Source: Aureobasidium sp. EXF-3400 (lineage: Eukaryota > Ascomycota > Dothideomycetes > Dothideales > Saccotheciaceae). From it: a DNA stretch of 64,000 nucleotides. Of this stretch, positions 53,787-64,000 are shown piece by piece. The notes under the pieces were generated by a model. The model was not told where the DNA came from. It was given only the letters and a program-made list of their open reading frames with translations, and ran no database searches. Both the position numbers and the translations under genes were made by a program. Position 1 is the first letter of the stretch. The number at the start of each line of letters is the position of its first letter. The stretch is taken from contig SWBL01000298.1 of the NCBI GenBank assembly GCA_024195585.1, forward strand, positions 1 through 64,000. The letters run 5' to 3'.

Positions 53787-55772
53787 ATGCTGGACGTTTT
53801 CGAAATCATCACAACCTCGGGTGTCGTCGTCTGGAGCCGCACATATGCGCCTGTTGCACAGAAAGTCGTCAACAGCCTGATTAACGATGTCTTTATCGAG
53901 GAGCGCGCCCAAAGCCTGCAGAGCCAACCGCGGAATGCCACCTTCAAGACAGACAAATACACTCTCAAATACACCCACGCCAAAGACTCTGGTCTGATCT
54001 TTGTCGCCGTCTACCAATCCATCCTCCACTTGTCGTGGGTCGACAATCTGCTCGATGTTGTCCGTGGCCTCTTCATCAAGCAATACGCACATGACCTCAA
54101 GACAAAGAACACGACCAAGCTGGACTGTTCCAACTTCACTCCAACCTTCGATGCTCTTGTCCAGAAGCTCGACAAGACCCAGTCTTCAGCTCCGCGACCC
54201 GACGACCAAGACCACGAGACTGACTCGCCCGCCGACCTGACCCCACCTTCGAGCTCTGCTGGCGACGATCAGGACCACCCACCGCCGCCTGCCCCCGTCC
54301 TCAAGAAGCCTGCTCCAAGACAGGTCACCGATACCATCTCAGCCTCTACAGACGCTACCCCTATTCCAACACCAGACACATCGCGTCCTGGCTCGCCTGC
54401 CGTCAGCCAATTGCTCGAAGGAAAGAGTCCCCGAGGCTCGCGACGTTCACGAAAGGCCGCCCTTGCTGCCTCTTCGGCCCCCGCCTCTTCGGGCGATGAA
54501 AAGTCTCCCTCTCGCAAGCCTGCACCTGTAAAGAGACCGACTGCAAAGTCAAAGCGCACATGGGACGCTCATGGCTTCGGTGCTGAAGAGGACGAGGACA
54601 CAGTTCTGGACTACTCAACACAAAGCTTAGACGATGCTCCTGCTGCTCAGTCAACCCTACAGCCCGTTCGTACCGACGATATGGGTAGCAGAACGGCCAA
54701 GGGCCAGTTTGTCCTCAAGGATCTGGATGATGCAGTCGATGCCATTCTCGCAGAGTCAAAGTCCAGGAAAGACCAAGTCGATACGGATGAATCAAAGGGA
54801 CTGGTGGGAACTGGACTTGGAGCTATCAGTGGCTATTTCCGCAACATGGTCGGAGGCAAGACCTTGACAGCTGCCGACCTGGTCAAACCGATGAAAGCCA
54901 TGGAGGATCATCTTCTGAACAAGAACGTTGCCCGCGAAGCAGCTGTCCGTTTATGCGAATCCGTCGAGCGCGATCTCGTTGGTCTCAAGACCAGTAACTT
55001 CACCACCATCGACCAGACCATTCGCGATTCTATGTCCAAGGCCCTCACGCGCATACTCACTCCTACCTCCTCCCTCGACCTGCTACGTTCAATAACAACG
55101 ACTATCTCGGGCTCCAATTCCAGGCCCTATGTCATCAGTGTTGTTGGTGTCAACGGTGTCGGCAAGTCGACCTCTCTTTCCAAGCTTGCTTTCTTCTTCC
55201 TTCAGAACAACTTCCGTGTCCTGGTTTGTGCTGCCGATACCTTCCGTTCTGGTGCCGTCGAACAACTACGCGTCCATGTGCGCAACCTTTCCGAATTGAC
55301 TGCTCGTGAGAATCTTGGTCATGTCGAACTTTTCGAGAAGGGTTACGGCAAGGATGCTGCTCAGCTAGCCAAGGAGGCCGTCGTCTATGCCGCTGAAAAC
55401 GCTTACGACGTTGTACTGATCGACACTGCTGGCCGCCGACACAACGATACCCGTCTCATGTCATCTCTTACCAAGTTCGGACAGCTCGCAAACCCAGACA
55501 AGATCTTTATGGTTGGCGAGGCTCTCGTAGGCACAGACTCGGTTGCCCAGGCTCGCAACTTCTCCGCGCAGTTCGTGGACCGCCAAGGGAAGGGTCGTGG
55601 ACTTGATGGCTTTGTCATTTCAAAGTGTGATACTGTCGGCGATATGGTTGGTACCCTCGTCAGCATGGTTCACGCTACCGGTATCCCGGTTGTCTTCTTG
55701 GGCGTGGGTCAACATTACGGCGATCTGCGTGGTCTGAACGTCGGTTGGGCTGTCGACAAATTGATGAAGTAG
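53787..55772 (+). CDS. SRP101: Signal recognition particle receptor subunit alpha
   Basis: This is a single exon of 661 aa. The N-terminal SRX domain (about 1-130, MLDVFEIITTSGVVVWSRTY) binds the beta subunit at the ER membrane. A Pro/Ser/acidic linker (about 135-300) follows. The C-terminal SRP-type NG GTPase has the P-loop GVNGVGKS (454-461), DTFRSGAVEQLR, DTAGR (546-550), the SKCD specificity motif (612-615) and GVGQHYGDLRGLN near the end. The protein docks ribosome-nascent-chain-SRP complexes at the translocon and hydrolyses GTP with Srp54. The frame is open 51 codons upstream without an ATG; the ATG at 53787 matches the family N-terminus. Confidence 0.93.
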   Translation: MLDVFEIITTSGVVVWSRTYAPVAQKVVNSLINDVFIEERAQSLQSQPRNATFKTDKYTLKYTHAKDSGLIFVAVYQSILHLSWVDNLLDVVRGLFIKQYAHDLKTKNTTKLDCSNFTPTFDALVQKLDKTQSSAPRPDDQDHETDSPADLTPPSSSAGDDQDHPPPPAPVLKKPAPRQVTDTISASTDATPIPTPDTSRPGSPAVSQLLEGKSPRGSRRSRKAALAASSAPASSGDEKSPSRKPAPVKRPTAKSKRTWDAHGFGAEEDEDTVLDYSTQSLDDAPAAQSTLQPVRTDDMGSRTAKGQFVLKDLDDAVDAILAESKSRKDQVDTDESKGLVGTGLGAISGYFRNMVGGKTLTAADLVKPMKAMEDHLLNKNVAREAAVRLCESVERDLVGLKTSNFTTIDQTIRDSMSKALTRILTPTSSLDLLRSITTTISGSNSRPYVISVVGVNGVGKSTSLSKLAFFFLQNNFRVLVCAADTFRSGAVEQLRVHVRNLSELTARENLGHVELFEKGYGKDAAQLAKEAVVYAAENAYDVVLIDTAGRRHNDTRLMSSLTKFGQLANPDKIFMVGEALVGTDSVAQARNFSAQFVDRQGKGRGLDGFVISKCDTVGDMVGTLVSMVHATGIPVVFLGVGQHYGDLRGLNVGWAVDKLMK

Positions 55773-56260
55773 TCATGACTCGGTTCTTCTCTTCACGTTC
55801 TTCTTTATAGCCATCTATTATAATACGATTACGGCCTCTCCATGTATATGAAGCCAAGACCACTTTCTTGCCTCGACGCTCCACCGGATCTGCCGCGGTC
55901 TTCTCTCGCTCTCAGCAGCGCGGACCTCGCACTTTCTTTCCAATCATACCCAAGTCAGCAACGACAACCCGCATACTATCGGTACCACCGAGGTCTGGGC
56001 CATGCAACCCCCTCTGTCACTTCGGCAGTTACCATGCAAGCGGAGGTTGCCATGTATGGAGGCTGGAGCTGAGGAAGGAGGGGCACTTTCCCCGCATATT
56101 GCCCCGCCCAGCCATCAAATGGTGGGTCCTTGATGTCGTGGTTCTCCGTCATGTATAAAAGCACGCCTGAAAACGAGGCATTGCAGATCCCAGTTCATTC
56201 TTACTTCTTTGCATATTCTTACTTCTGTACCAAATTCTTTGAGAAACTCTGATACCAACC
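55773..56260. other. Intergenic; promoter of formaldehyde dehydrogenase
   Basis: A TATAAAA box lies at 56156-56162, 99 bp before the ATG at 56261. Upstream are an AGGGG stress-response-type element (56079-56083) and two CCCCGC sites (56090-56095, 56104-56109) that fit the reverse CreA consensus. No gene. Confidence 0.4.
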
Positions 56261-57678
56261 ATGTCGGAAATGAAAGCTGTACACTACGAGGGAGCCTTCA
56301 AGGTTTCCGTCAAGACTGTTCCACTGCCAAAGCTCGAACACCCCGATGATGCTATTATCAAGGTGACTACTGCTGGTAAGTCTTTCTTTCCTTCTATAGA
56401 CAATTCAATTGTCTAGTTCGTTTTATGCTCGACATGAAGCTACACTGCTACAGCACATATCCAACTATCATTCGACTTACATGACTATCATTTTCTGACC
56501 TCTCTTCTAGCCATCTGCGGCAGTGACTTGCACATGTACCAAGGCAGAACAGCTGCCGAATCAGGCCTCGTCTTTGGTCACGAGAACATGGGTGTTGTCA
56601 CTGAAGTGGGTACTGGAGTAACACTGCTCAAGAAGGGCGATCGTATTGTGCTTCCTTTCAACGTGGCAGACGGCAGATGCAGAAACTGTGAGAAGGGAAA
56701 GACAGCTTTCTGTACTGGTAAGTCACGATATCTCTCTGCTGGCTGGGAAAACATACTGACAATTTCTGCAGGTGTCAATCCTGGATTCGCAGGCGGCGCC
56801 TATGGTTACGTAGCGATGGGTCCGTATCAAGGAGGTCAAGCACAATACCTCCGTGTGCCCTATGCCGACTTCAACGCTCTCGTACTTCCTCCTGGTACTG
56901 AGCACGAGGCTGACTTTGCTCTCCTCGCTGATATCTTCCCTACCGGCTGGCACGGTCTGGAACTGTCCGGCTTCCAACCCGGTGACACCGTAGCAGTCTT
57001 CGGTGCCGGCCCTGTAGGTCTGATGGCCGCTTACTCCGCTGTTCTGCGAGGAGCTAGCAAAGTGTTCGTCGTTGATCAAGTCAAGGAGAGATTGGACGCT
57101 GCAAGAAAGATTGGATGTGAGGGTGTCGACTTCACCAAGAGCGACCCTGTGAAGCAAATCATTGAGCTCAACGGTGGAGAGATGGTCGACCGTGCTGTCG
57201 ATGCTGTCGGCTACCAGGCTGTTGACAAGAGTGGTAACAAGGAGCAACCTAACATTGTCCTGGACCAGCTCATCATGGTCACCAGACCTACGGGAGGTCT
57301 CGGCATTCCCGGTCTCTATGTCCCATCTGTAAGTGTTTTCCCTTGCTTCAAACACCATAAAAACACAACAGCTAATTCTGTAAACAGGACCCTGGTGCTC
57401 CAGACTCGCAATCCGCCAAGGGACAGATCCTCATCTCCTTCGGCAAGCTCTTCGAGAAGGGTCTTCACCTCGGTACAGGCCAATGCAACGTCAAGGCCTA
57501 CAACCGTCAACTCCGCGATCTCATCGTCTCTGGCCGCGCTAAGCCCTCTTTCGTCGTTTCTCACGAAGTCGACATTGACGAGGCTGTTGATGCTTACGAC
57601 AAGTTCGATAAGAGAATCGATGGCTACACCAAGGTTTTGCTCCACCCCAACGGACCTTTGGACAAGTTCTCCATCTAG
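56261..57678 (+). CDS. Glutathione-independent formaldehyde dehydrogenase (zinc MDR)
   Basis: The exons are 56261-56375, 56511-56717, 56772-57328 and 57388-57678, with introns of 135, 54 and 59 nt, giving 389 aa. Catalytic zinc ligands lie in ICGSDLHMYQG (C41) and GHENMG (H62, E63). The structural zinc cluster is RCRNCEKGKTAFC. The NAD-binding motif is VAVFGAGPVGLMAA (G185-G190). The block GGQAQYLRVPYADFN is typical of the fungal/bacterial GSH-independent formaldehyde dehydrogenase (dismutase-like) group. It oxidises formaldehyde to formate with tightly bound NAD. The promoter has a TATA box and stress/carbon-type motifs. No transit peptide. Confidence 0.88.
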
Positions 57679-58163
57679 AGGGATTCTTATGACCTTATGT
57701 TGAAACTTGATCGTGGTGCTTTATGTTTGGCAAACCAAATCTTGGACGATATTTTTTGGACTGTAACTTGTAGTTAACGATTGAATGAGCAGAACTCTTT
57801 TGCGTTAAAAATAACTTTTGACCCTGATCTGGTCGGACCATGCGTTCGATCGATTGTGCTTCGCGAGGCTTGTACCGGTACATAACCTTAAGAACGCATT
57901 GGACCCCTTCTCGCATTAGAAGTGTTTCTCATGTACCGACTGTATGCAAACAATGATCCTTACAATGAGATCGACTTGAAGTAAGATTCGTGATGGCAGA
58001 AATAGACCATGAGATAAAGGTAAGACAGGTCACCATTTCAAGTACATTGTGCTGCATATTACTTTCCCACAGGTTTGCTGTCTATATATCATATCTTCCA
58101 TCATATCCCTCGACTCTCGTTCATTTCTTTTCTGTCTTCAATTTTCTCTTGTATGCGCAAGTC
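57679..58163. other. Intergenic with TATA box
   Basis: This stretch holds the 3' flank of the dehydrogenase, then a TATATA box at 58083-58088 and a pyrimidine-rich leader leading to the small ORF at 58164. Confidence 0.4.
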
Positions 58164-58352
58164 ATGGGCTGCAGAATCTCAAATCTGGAAGGTCTCGATA
58201 ACGATGGACCTGCCTATCCAGTCATAAGCACCACAGCATCTTCTCCAAGCTATGTTGCTTCTCATTCCTCAATATTTCAGCAACCATCTAAGGGGAAGAA
58301 AAGAAAGGCTGTGAATAGTGCAGGGTTCCTTAGCACGATTGTCAACTGTTAG
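58164..58352 (+). CDS. Possible 62-aa microprotein with MGC lipidation-type N-terminus
   Basis: The short frame reads MGCRISNLEG through STIVNC. MGCxxS fits an N-myristoylation plus palmitoylation signal, as on G-protein alpha subunits. A basic cluster KGKKRK lies near residues 43-48. Evidence for a gene is the TATATA box 76 bp upstream, a C/T-rich leader and an A/G-clean start. No homolog is known to me and the frame is short enough to be random. The same frame is open to an ATG at 57993, which would give 120 aa, but that start lies upstream of the TATA box. Convergent with the ferric reductase. Confidence 0.35.
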   Translation: MGCRISNLEGLDNDGPAYPVISTTASSPSYVASHSSIFQQPSKGKKRKAVNSAGFLSTIVNC

Positions 58353-58511
58353 ATGAAGAATTGTGTCCATTAGGAGAGAGAAATTGCCTGAAGCTGAGCT
58401 AATGTCAGTACTGAGCGATGGACACGACTGTTATTCGCGAGAGGGTGATGTGATCATAACGAAGTTGATATTAGATATACACAAAAAAGAAAACCGACGG
58501 TCTATATTCTC

Positions 58512-60968
58512 TCAAATCGCATAGTTCTCAGCATGCAAATACACCTCATCTCTACCAGGCATATTCCACACCGACCTCTGCAACTCAGCAACTGTATTGC
58601 TAACATCAACCCTCATACTCGGCGGCCCACAAACAAAAACACAAGTTCGTCGTCCAGTCCACTCTCTACTCATCTCTCTAAGCATGAACGGAATATCCGG
58701 TCTTCCATACTCGGTGCTCCAGCCAGTCTTGGTCGACTTGACAGCAGCAGGCAAAAACGCAAATCTCATGAGATTCTTCTGAAACTCTGTAGGCGTAGAG
58801 GGAAATCCAAAGTCAAAGTCACCTTGGGGTGGTGTTGTGTCTTTGAGATAGACTGGTGCGGCTGGATCAGGCAGTGGAATGGACATTTGTTGCGATTTTC
58901 GCTTTTCAGCCAACGTAAGTCGAGGAGAGGGTGATCGCTCTGATGACGGTGGAGGAGAGACACGGCCGTTGCGTGATGCACTTCTCATGGGCAATAAATG
59001 TGCTTGTGGCAGTGGTCTGACTCGATCTTCGTTTTCGCGTCTTAGTACCTTTTCTCTTTCTGGGTCGCCTGCTGCTTCTTCCATGATTAGCGCTGAGTGT
59101 CTGTTTGTGTTGGCAGAGATGGTGGAGAGTCTGTTGTTGGCAATGTTCTGGAAGGCTTCGTTGACTTTGTTGTAGAACATCATGCTGATTGGTCTGGTGG
59201 GCGTCTGGGCAGAAACCAGTTCTCCAGTCCTGGCTTGTCTTTTTGCAGCAGTGATGTAGAACTGACACTGCACGGTATCTGGAGGCGCAAATTCTCTGCA
59301 TATTCGCAGTTCTTCTTTGAACCAGTCCAGTGTTTCGGGACGTTTGAGGGCCCAGATCACTTGGACGGTTCTTGTCACCGCCTTGCCATCCCTGAGACGT
59401 TTGATCAGGTCGAGCAGTTGAGAGACTAGTGCCGTGATACCACTACCACCAGCAAAGAGGACGACGTGGTCAAAGGAATCCAGACTCCTTCTCATACCAC
59501 CATAGGGTCCATCGATGAAGGCGCGATATGTATGCCAAGGTCCATTCTCCAATGCACTTTCCAAAACCTTCTTAGTAAAGCCGCCGAAAGGTCGAAAGAC
59601 TAGAACCATGTCCCTGTACTCTTCACCATACTCAGAAGGGAAGTCGTCACTCCATAGAGATGCAATGGTGAAAGGATGATTCTCAAACACCGAGATTCCA
59701 GGCATCCTTAGATAGACATATTGTCCAGGTTTCCATTTCACCTGCGTTGGGATGGTGACTTTGATGGCGTTCTCAGGCATCAGCGTGACGGCTGCCTCTT
59801 CGCCCACCAACCACGATAACCGAGAGTAGTTTGTCCAGTTCAGGAAGAACAAGCGTACGACATACGAAACAAACCATATGGCAGCAGTCGCCCACAAGTA
59901 TTGCCAGGAAGTAAGGAAGTTCTTGCAGTGCCAAAAGAGCATGCCGAGGAAGACAATAGACACAGGCACATGCAACGCCACAAACAACTCGTACATCTTA
60001 CGGCGAAATGGAGGCAAAGAGTGCACACAGAGGAAGAGGAGAGGCACCAGTGCCGCAATGCCAGACCCGTAGACATATATTCCAGAGCCGCCGAGAGCCG
60101 ATTGAAATACACCCAGTCCACCATCGGACCAGATTGGTGTGACATAAAAGGGGATCGTATGGATTAGACTCAGAAGCAGGCAAAGATATGCAAGCCACCG
60201 ATGTAGAACGTTCAGTCGTTCGTGCCCGATTCCAGTAAGGAAAGAGATGATGTTGGCTTTCATGCTAAGACCGACGATCCACGGCATCATTGCAACCGCA
60301 ATCATGCCTGCTCGGATGGCCAGTGGCGGAGACCCAAATTGGATGCTCTGCCAGTACAGAGGTTGAGGAATGAAGCAATAGAGAACAACGAAAACCAATG
60401 CGAGCGAAACAATAACCACCGCGCCGAGCGATGGGAATATGATTGGTCTCCACCCTTTCTTCAACCTAAGGACTGGTATAGGACGATAAAATGCAAATCG
60501 GAAGAGCGCTATGGCGTTGTTAATTAACCATAAGGAGGAGACCGACGATTGCATTTTCGGTTGCTCGGGTAGTGGTCCTTCACGCGGGAAGAACTTATGT
60601 GTTGATCTGTCAGTACTGAGTACTGACAACTCGTAGTCTGTCGCAGGAGACTCGATCATCGCTGATGCTGCGGCATCTTCTTTGTAGAGTGCCGTCCGTA
60701 TCTTGTCTGTCCAGATGTGGTATAAATGTAAAAGACATGCAAAGACGAATATGATTATGCAAAAGTAGACCCATCCAAGAGCATATTTGCCAGCCTTGGA
60801 CCACGGGTCTCGGGTATTCGCTTCGATCAGACCGGCTGGACTGGTGCTGTTCAAGGGTATATTGATTCGTTTTTCCAGTCTTCGGGAGACACTTTCGTGG
60901 ACAGTTGTGATTGTGTCTTGTATATGCGAGACTGCATCGCTCGTGAGTCTCCGGGCGACGTTCGACAT
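58512..60968 (-). CDS. Ferric-reductase-type transmembrane flavocytochrome
   Basis: This is a single exon of 818 aa. A first membrane segment (YALGWVYFCIIIFVFACLLHLY, about 62-84) and about six more precede the cytosolic half. The four heme-ligand histidines are present in two pairs with 13-residue spacing: H256/H270 (LHRWLAYLCLLLSLIH) and H333/H347. The FAD-binding HPFTIAS (431-437) follows. The NADPH-binding GGSGITALVSQLL, and CGPPSM near the end, complete the ferric reductase/NADPH oxidase fold. It transfers electrons from NADPH across the membrane to Fe3+ or Cu2+ chelates. The region between the two NAD-binding blocks contains a long Ser/Pro/Arg-rich insert. Plasma membrane or vacuole not decided. 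Confidence 0.88.
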   Translation of the reverse strand: MSNVARRLTSDAVSHIQDTITTVHESVSRRLEKRINIPLNSTSPAGLIEANTRDPWSKAGKYALGWVYFCIIIFVFACLLHLYHIWTDKIRTALYKEDAAASAMIESPATDYELSVLSTDRSTHKFFPREGPLPEQPKMQSSVSSLWLINNAIALFRFAFYRPIPVLRLKKGWRPIIFPSLGAVVIVSLALVFVVLYCFIPQPLYWQSIQFGSPPLAIRAGMIAVAMMPWIVGLSMKANIISFLTGIGHERLNVLHRWLAYLCLLLSLIHTIPFYVTPIWSDGGLGVFQSALGGSGIYVYGSGIAALVPLLFLCVHSLPPFRRKMYELFVALHVPVSIVFLGMLFWHCKNFLTSWQYLWATAAIWFVSYVVRLFFLNWTNYSRLSWLVGEEAAVTLMPENAIKVTIPTQVKWKPGQYVYLRMPGISVFENHPFTIASLWSDDFPSEYGEEYRDMVLVFRPFGGFTKKVLESALENGPWHTYRAFIDGPYGGMRRSLDSFDHVVLFAGGSGITALVSQLLDLIKRLRDGKAVTRTVQVIWALKRPETLDWFKEELRICREFAPPDTVQCQFYITAAKRQARTGELVSAQTPTRPISMMFYNKVNEAFQNIANNRLSTISANTNRHSALIMEEAAGDPEREKVLRRENEDRVRPLPQAHLLPMRSASRNGRVSPPPSSERSPSPRLTLAEKRKSQQMSIPLPDPAAPVYLKDTTPPQGDFDFGFPSTPTEFQKNLMRFAFLPAAVKSTKTGWSTEYGRPDIPFMLREMSREWTGRRTCVFVCGPPSMRVDVSNTVAELQRSVWNMPGRDEVYLHAENYAI

Positions 60969-62450
60969 GGGTTCCGAAGTCTTTCCAGGCGCGATACGCC
61001 TATCCGCTGTTGAGTTGAGTTCCAGAGGGAGTTTCGATTTTGTGGTCCAGGTTTCAGAAAATTGCTAGAGTTGTCACACTCGTGAAGCTGGACAGATAGT
61101 ATCAAAGCAATCGCGAAGGTCACTTTCCAGCCGGTGAGATGCGCGAGGATTGCGCAACAGTCAGATTGCGTAGACCTTCTAGCATACGTGTGTTGTGTCT
61201 CAGACCGATAACCTGGGTTTAGATGATGTAAGATTCAAAGGTACCAGTTCTTACTGTTGTGGTTGCGAGTGAGAAGGAACAAGATACAGAGTGATGCGGA
61301 GGGAAAAGAAGAGGGTGACCTTAACCATAACTATTCATCGACACTGCAAGGGTCCACTAAATAACTATATGTCGAGTGCCACATCAGGAATCCAAGCCGT
61401 GACTCCCATTGCAAGTGGGGGTCGTCACATCCGAGGGGATGATCTTTAGCACAAAGAACTCGTCGAGGCGGCCTTGGATAGTATGGTTACATGCACGCGG
61501 GGAGTCTTGTGTGCCACACCAATGAAGCGATATTGGCTGGACTCGGCCAAGATCGTTGCCGAACCACTGCGAGCGAATGTCCAGGAGATATCTTGCTGGG
61601 TCCTGCATATGTGCAGCGAGCCGCTTGGGCGAGGCGACTACTAACAACTAGTTGTGCTGGGGGAAAGCCACTAACAATGGCAGCTGCACGCTTCCGGGAG
61701 AAAGACTTGATCCGAATGTCGACTCCCTTCAACCTACCAGGTACACTGTCAGCAGGCTCGAGGTCAGCGCCGATGATGCGGCAAATATGATAGCATTGTG
61801 CTTGCGTCGCGCGAGTCGACTCGTGGACATCCTAGGCTCTGGGCAGCACATGGAAGCACCGCCAATGAGACGTCAAGAAGGCATGCTGTGCATTGTGAAT
61901 CGCTGACCGTGTTGCATACTCGACCTGTGAGGTTCTGGGATTACGCGCCCGCACCACTCCACTTTGGGATACTGCTTGCTGTCTCGGCTCGGTTGCAGTT
62001 GCCACGGCGGATAGCTCGTTGTCGATAGGAACACCCTGCTTTCAATTTGATCCGGTCCTAGATATTGGATGGCAGACACTATGAGCTGAAATCGATGACG
62101 GGAAGCAAGACAATCTATACCATAGACTTTTGTTAACAAGCAGAATAGTTTTGGTCCAGTCAGACGCGCCAGACAGTTGATGGCTCGTTCCCCCTATCTC
62201 TCACGCATAACAACGGTAACTACCAAATACAAAACCACTAACATTTGACACAAGACAAATCGATCAGGGGACATAGGCATTTAACATGAAAATCAATCTG
62301 TTGCGATTCTCTAAGCTATCTATATTATTACACTCGAAACTTCTCAGCCTGAACGCCATTATCCAACCGGTATAACCCACGCAGTAAACATAACCGCTTG
62401 CCTCCCTCATAATACATGAACAAATTTCCCATCTAACAACTTATTTCCTT
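60969..62450. other. Intergenic between ferric reductase and RNR1
   Basis: This stretch holds the promoter of the ferric reductase and the 3' flank of RNR1. Only short overlapping open stretches (up to 99 codons). No gene or repeat recognised. Confidence 0.4.
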
Positions 62451-64000
62451 CTAACCACTGCACATGATGCAGGACTCGGGGTTGTCAATGCTGCAAGCTA
62501 GAACGGCGTCGGCGTAGATATCGCCTTCACGATCCTTGCTGTCATCGGCAACATCCTCATCTTGGCCGACAGTTCTCTTGATCTCCTCATCGGGGGTACC
62601 AACATTGCTATCGGCGGCGACCAACTTGGGGCTGCTTCCCTCGGGAAGGTCAGCAGTGAATGGGGGCGCTCTCATAGGCAGCTCCTTCTTGGGTGTCGAC
62701 TTGGCCTCAGCCTCTGGTGGAGGGGTAGTCGAGGGAGTGGGGACACCGTTGGTGACCGCCGAGTTTTGAGGTTGCTTCGACTCGTACATGGGCTGAGGAG
62801 TAGGAGACTGGGTAGCGGGCGAACCAGTGCCGGCAATTCCACGCTTTCTAACCGGGTTACGGGCAACGTTGGTGTCAACAACCTTGAGCTTCTCCTGATC
62901 GACAGTGAACTGGATAGGTGCGGAGGCAGCCATGGTACGAAGGTAGTACATGCCGGTCTTCAGGCCGAGCTTCCAGCCAGTGAAGTGCATGCTGGTGATC
63001 TTGCCCATGGTAGGAGCCTGCATGTGAATGTTAAGTGATTGAGACTGATCAATGAAGGCACCACGGTCAGCAGCCATCTGGACGATGTGACGCTGGCTGA
63101 GTTCCCAAACGGTCTTGTACAGGGCCTTGAGCTCATCAGGGATGTTGGGAATGCGTTGGATAGAACCACCATCAGCGATGATGCGGTTCTTCATGTTGTC
63201 GGACCAAAGGCCGCGGTCAACAAGATCCTTGAGCAACCAGGGGTTGACGACCTGGAACTCTCCAGCAAGGACGCGACGAGAGTAGATGTTGGAGGTGTAG
63301 GGCTCGAAGCACTCGTTGAAGCCCATGATCTGCGAAGTACTTGCGGTAGGCATAGGAGCGACAAGCAGCGAGTTGCGGACACCATCCTTGGCAATCTTCT
63401 CCTTCAAGGCCTCCCAGTCCCAGAGATCAGAGGGAGTGACACCCCACATGTCGTACTGGAGCTCACCCTTGGATACGGGAGAGCCAGCATAAGTCTCGTA
63501 TGGGCCGAGCTTCTCAGCCAGGTCGCAAGAGGAAGTCAAGGCAGCGTGGTAGATGGTCTCGAAGATTTGGATGTTGAGCTGTCTAGCCTCGGGAGAGTCG
63601 AAAGGCATGCGAAGAGCGAGGAAAGCATCAGCAAGTCCGCTAACACCAAGACCGATGGGACGGTGGCGGAAGTTACTCTTGCGAGCCTCGGGAACGGGGT
63701 AGTGGTTGATCTCAATGATCTTGTTCAAGTTCTTGGTAACAACCTGGACGACCTCGTGGAGCTTCTTGAAGTCGAACTTCTCCTCATTCATGTCGACGAA
63801 AGTGGGAAGAGCGAGCGAAGCCAAGTTGCAGACGGCAACCTCATCGGGAGCAGTGTACTCGATGATCTCAGTGCACAGGTTGGAGCTGCGAATGACACCG
63901 AGGTTCTTCTGGTTGCTCTTGCGGTTGCAGGCATCCTTGTACAGCATGAAGGGGTTACCGGTCTCGGTCTGGGCCTCGAGGATGGCATACCACAGCTTCT
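62451..64000 (-). CDS. RNR1: Ribonucleoside-diphosphate reductase large subunit, C-terminal part (cut by window edge)
   Basis: The frame is open from the right edge ([17 protein letters not shown]) to the stop at 62451, without an intron; the 5' part lies outside. Visible blocks include [37 protein letters not shown] (class I R1 active-site region) and [18 protein letters not shown]. The C-terminal redox pair is in ESCIMCSG, which reloads the active site with electrons from thioredoxin. Between the catalytic body and this tail lies a Pro/Thr/Lys/acid-rich linker of about 125 residues, flexible as in other eukaryotic R1 proteins. It makes deoxyribonucleotides for DNA synthesis, with the R2 subunit encoded elsewhere. 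Confidence 0.93.
   Translation of the reverse strand, partial: KLWYAILEAQTETGNPFMLYKDACNRKSNQKNLGVIRSSNLCTEIIEYTAPDEVAVCNLASLALPTFVDMNEEKFDFKKLHEVVQVVTKNLNKIIEINHYPVPEARKSNFRHRPIGLGVSGLADAFLALRMPFDSPEARQLNIQIFETIYHAALTSSCDLAEKLGPYETYAGSPVSKGELQYDMWGVTPSDLWDWEALKEKIAKDGVRNSLLVAPMPTASTSQIMGFNECFEPYTSNIYSRRVLAGEFQVVNPWLLKDLVDRGLWSDNMKNRIIADGGSIQRIPNIPDELKALYKTVWELSQRHIVQMAADRGAFIDQSQSLNIHMQAPTMGKITSMHFTGWKLGLKTGMYYLRTMAASAPIQFTVDQEKLKVVDTNVARNPVRKRGIAGTGSPATQSPTPQPMYESKQPQNSAVTNGVPTPSTTPPPEAEAKSTPKKELPMRAPPFTADLPEGSSPKLVAADSNVGTPDEEIKRTVGQDEDVADDSKDREGDIYADAVLACSIDNPESCIMCSG

Noticed and set aside
62562..63038. 158-codon plus-strand ORF
   Set aside because: Antisense to the RNR1 C-terminal linker; Gly/Ser/Arg-rich shadow of the Pro/Thr-rich coding strand.
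1..64000. CRISPR arrays, prokaryotic operons, ribosome-binding sites, integrated virus
   Set aside because: The window is clearly eukaryotic nuclear DNA with spliceosomal introns. No regularly spaced repeats or viral genes were seen.

Overview
This window is nuclear DNA of a filamentous ascomycete (Pezizomycotina), most likely a dothideomycete. The evidence is short GT-AG introns, mostly 48-62 nt, with CTGAC, CTAAC or TACTAAC branch sites. Genes are widely spaced and monocistronic on both strands. The gene set includes fungus-specific regulators (FlbC-like and CrzA-like zinc-finger factors, a Gin4/Hsl1-type kinase, a LaeA-like methyltransferase) and cell-wall proteins (Kre9/Knh1). The species cannot be named from the sequence. 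I support 27 protein-coding genes or gene candidates (one of them, RNR1, cut by the window edge), two tRNA genes (one atypical) and a dispersed hairpin repeat family.

Layout. 0.6-5.9 kb: an atypical tRNA-like gene, a toxD-type MDR oxidoreductase and a serine/acid-rich protein of unknown function. 6.2-10.1 kb: DDI1 (ubiquitin-shuttle aspartyl protease), divergent from an AANAT-like acetyltransferase. 11.5-21.8 kb: a secreted CBM52-type protein bracketed by hairpin repeats, a LysM protein, a second GNAT, KRE9/KNH1, an Xaa-Pro aminopeptidase and an F-box protein. 22.2-29.1 kb is a mitochondrial carbon-metabolism block: GUT2 (glycerol-3-phosphate dehydrogenase), then 2-methylcitrate synthase and 2-methylisocitrate lyase head-to-head across 311 bp. 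These last two are the first and last dedicated enzymes of the methylcitrate cycle that clears propionyl-CoA.

29-38.5 kb is gene-poor. It holds only a doubtful 288-codon ORF and a LaeA-like methyltransferase, followed by about 6 kb without a recognisable gene. 38.6-45.2 kb: an FlbC-like conidiation factor and a large septin-associated-type kinase, both behind long pyrimidine-rich leaders. 46-55.8 kb: tRNA-Gly(GCC), a cyclophilin, a short-chain dehydrogenase, CrzA, and the divergent secretory pair YIF1 / SRP receptor alpha. 56-64 kb: glutathione-independent formaldehyde dehydrogenase, a possible 62-codon MGC-type lipidated microprotein, a ferric-reductase-type flavocytochrome, and the 3' part of the large subunit of ribonucleotide reductase.

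The least-explained signal is a dispersed repeat, about 113 bp in its core, with near-identical termini in inverted orientation and a second nested inverted repeat, so each copy can fold into a long hairpin. Six clear copies (8.2, 11.3, 12.7, 12.8, 45.9 and 52.1 kb) and some fragments all lie between genes. Homology extends beyond the hairpin on at least one side. It looks like a MITE or fold-back family. All exon boundaries were derived by eye from reading frame, splice motifs and expected family continuity; no search was run.
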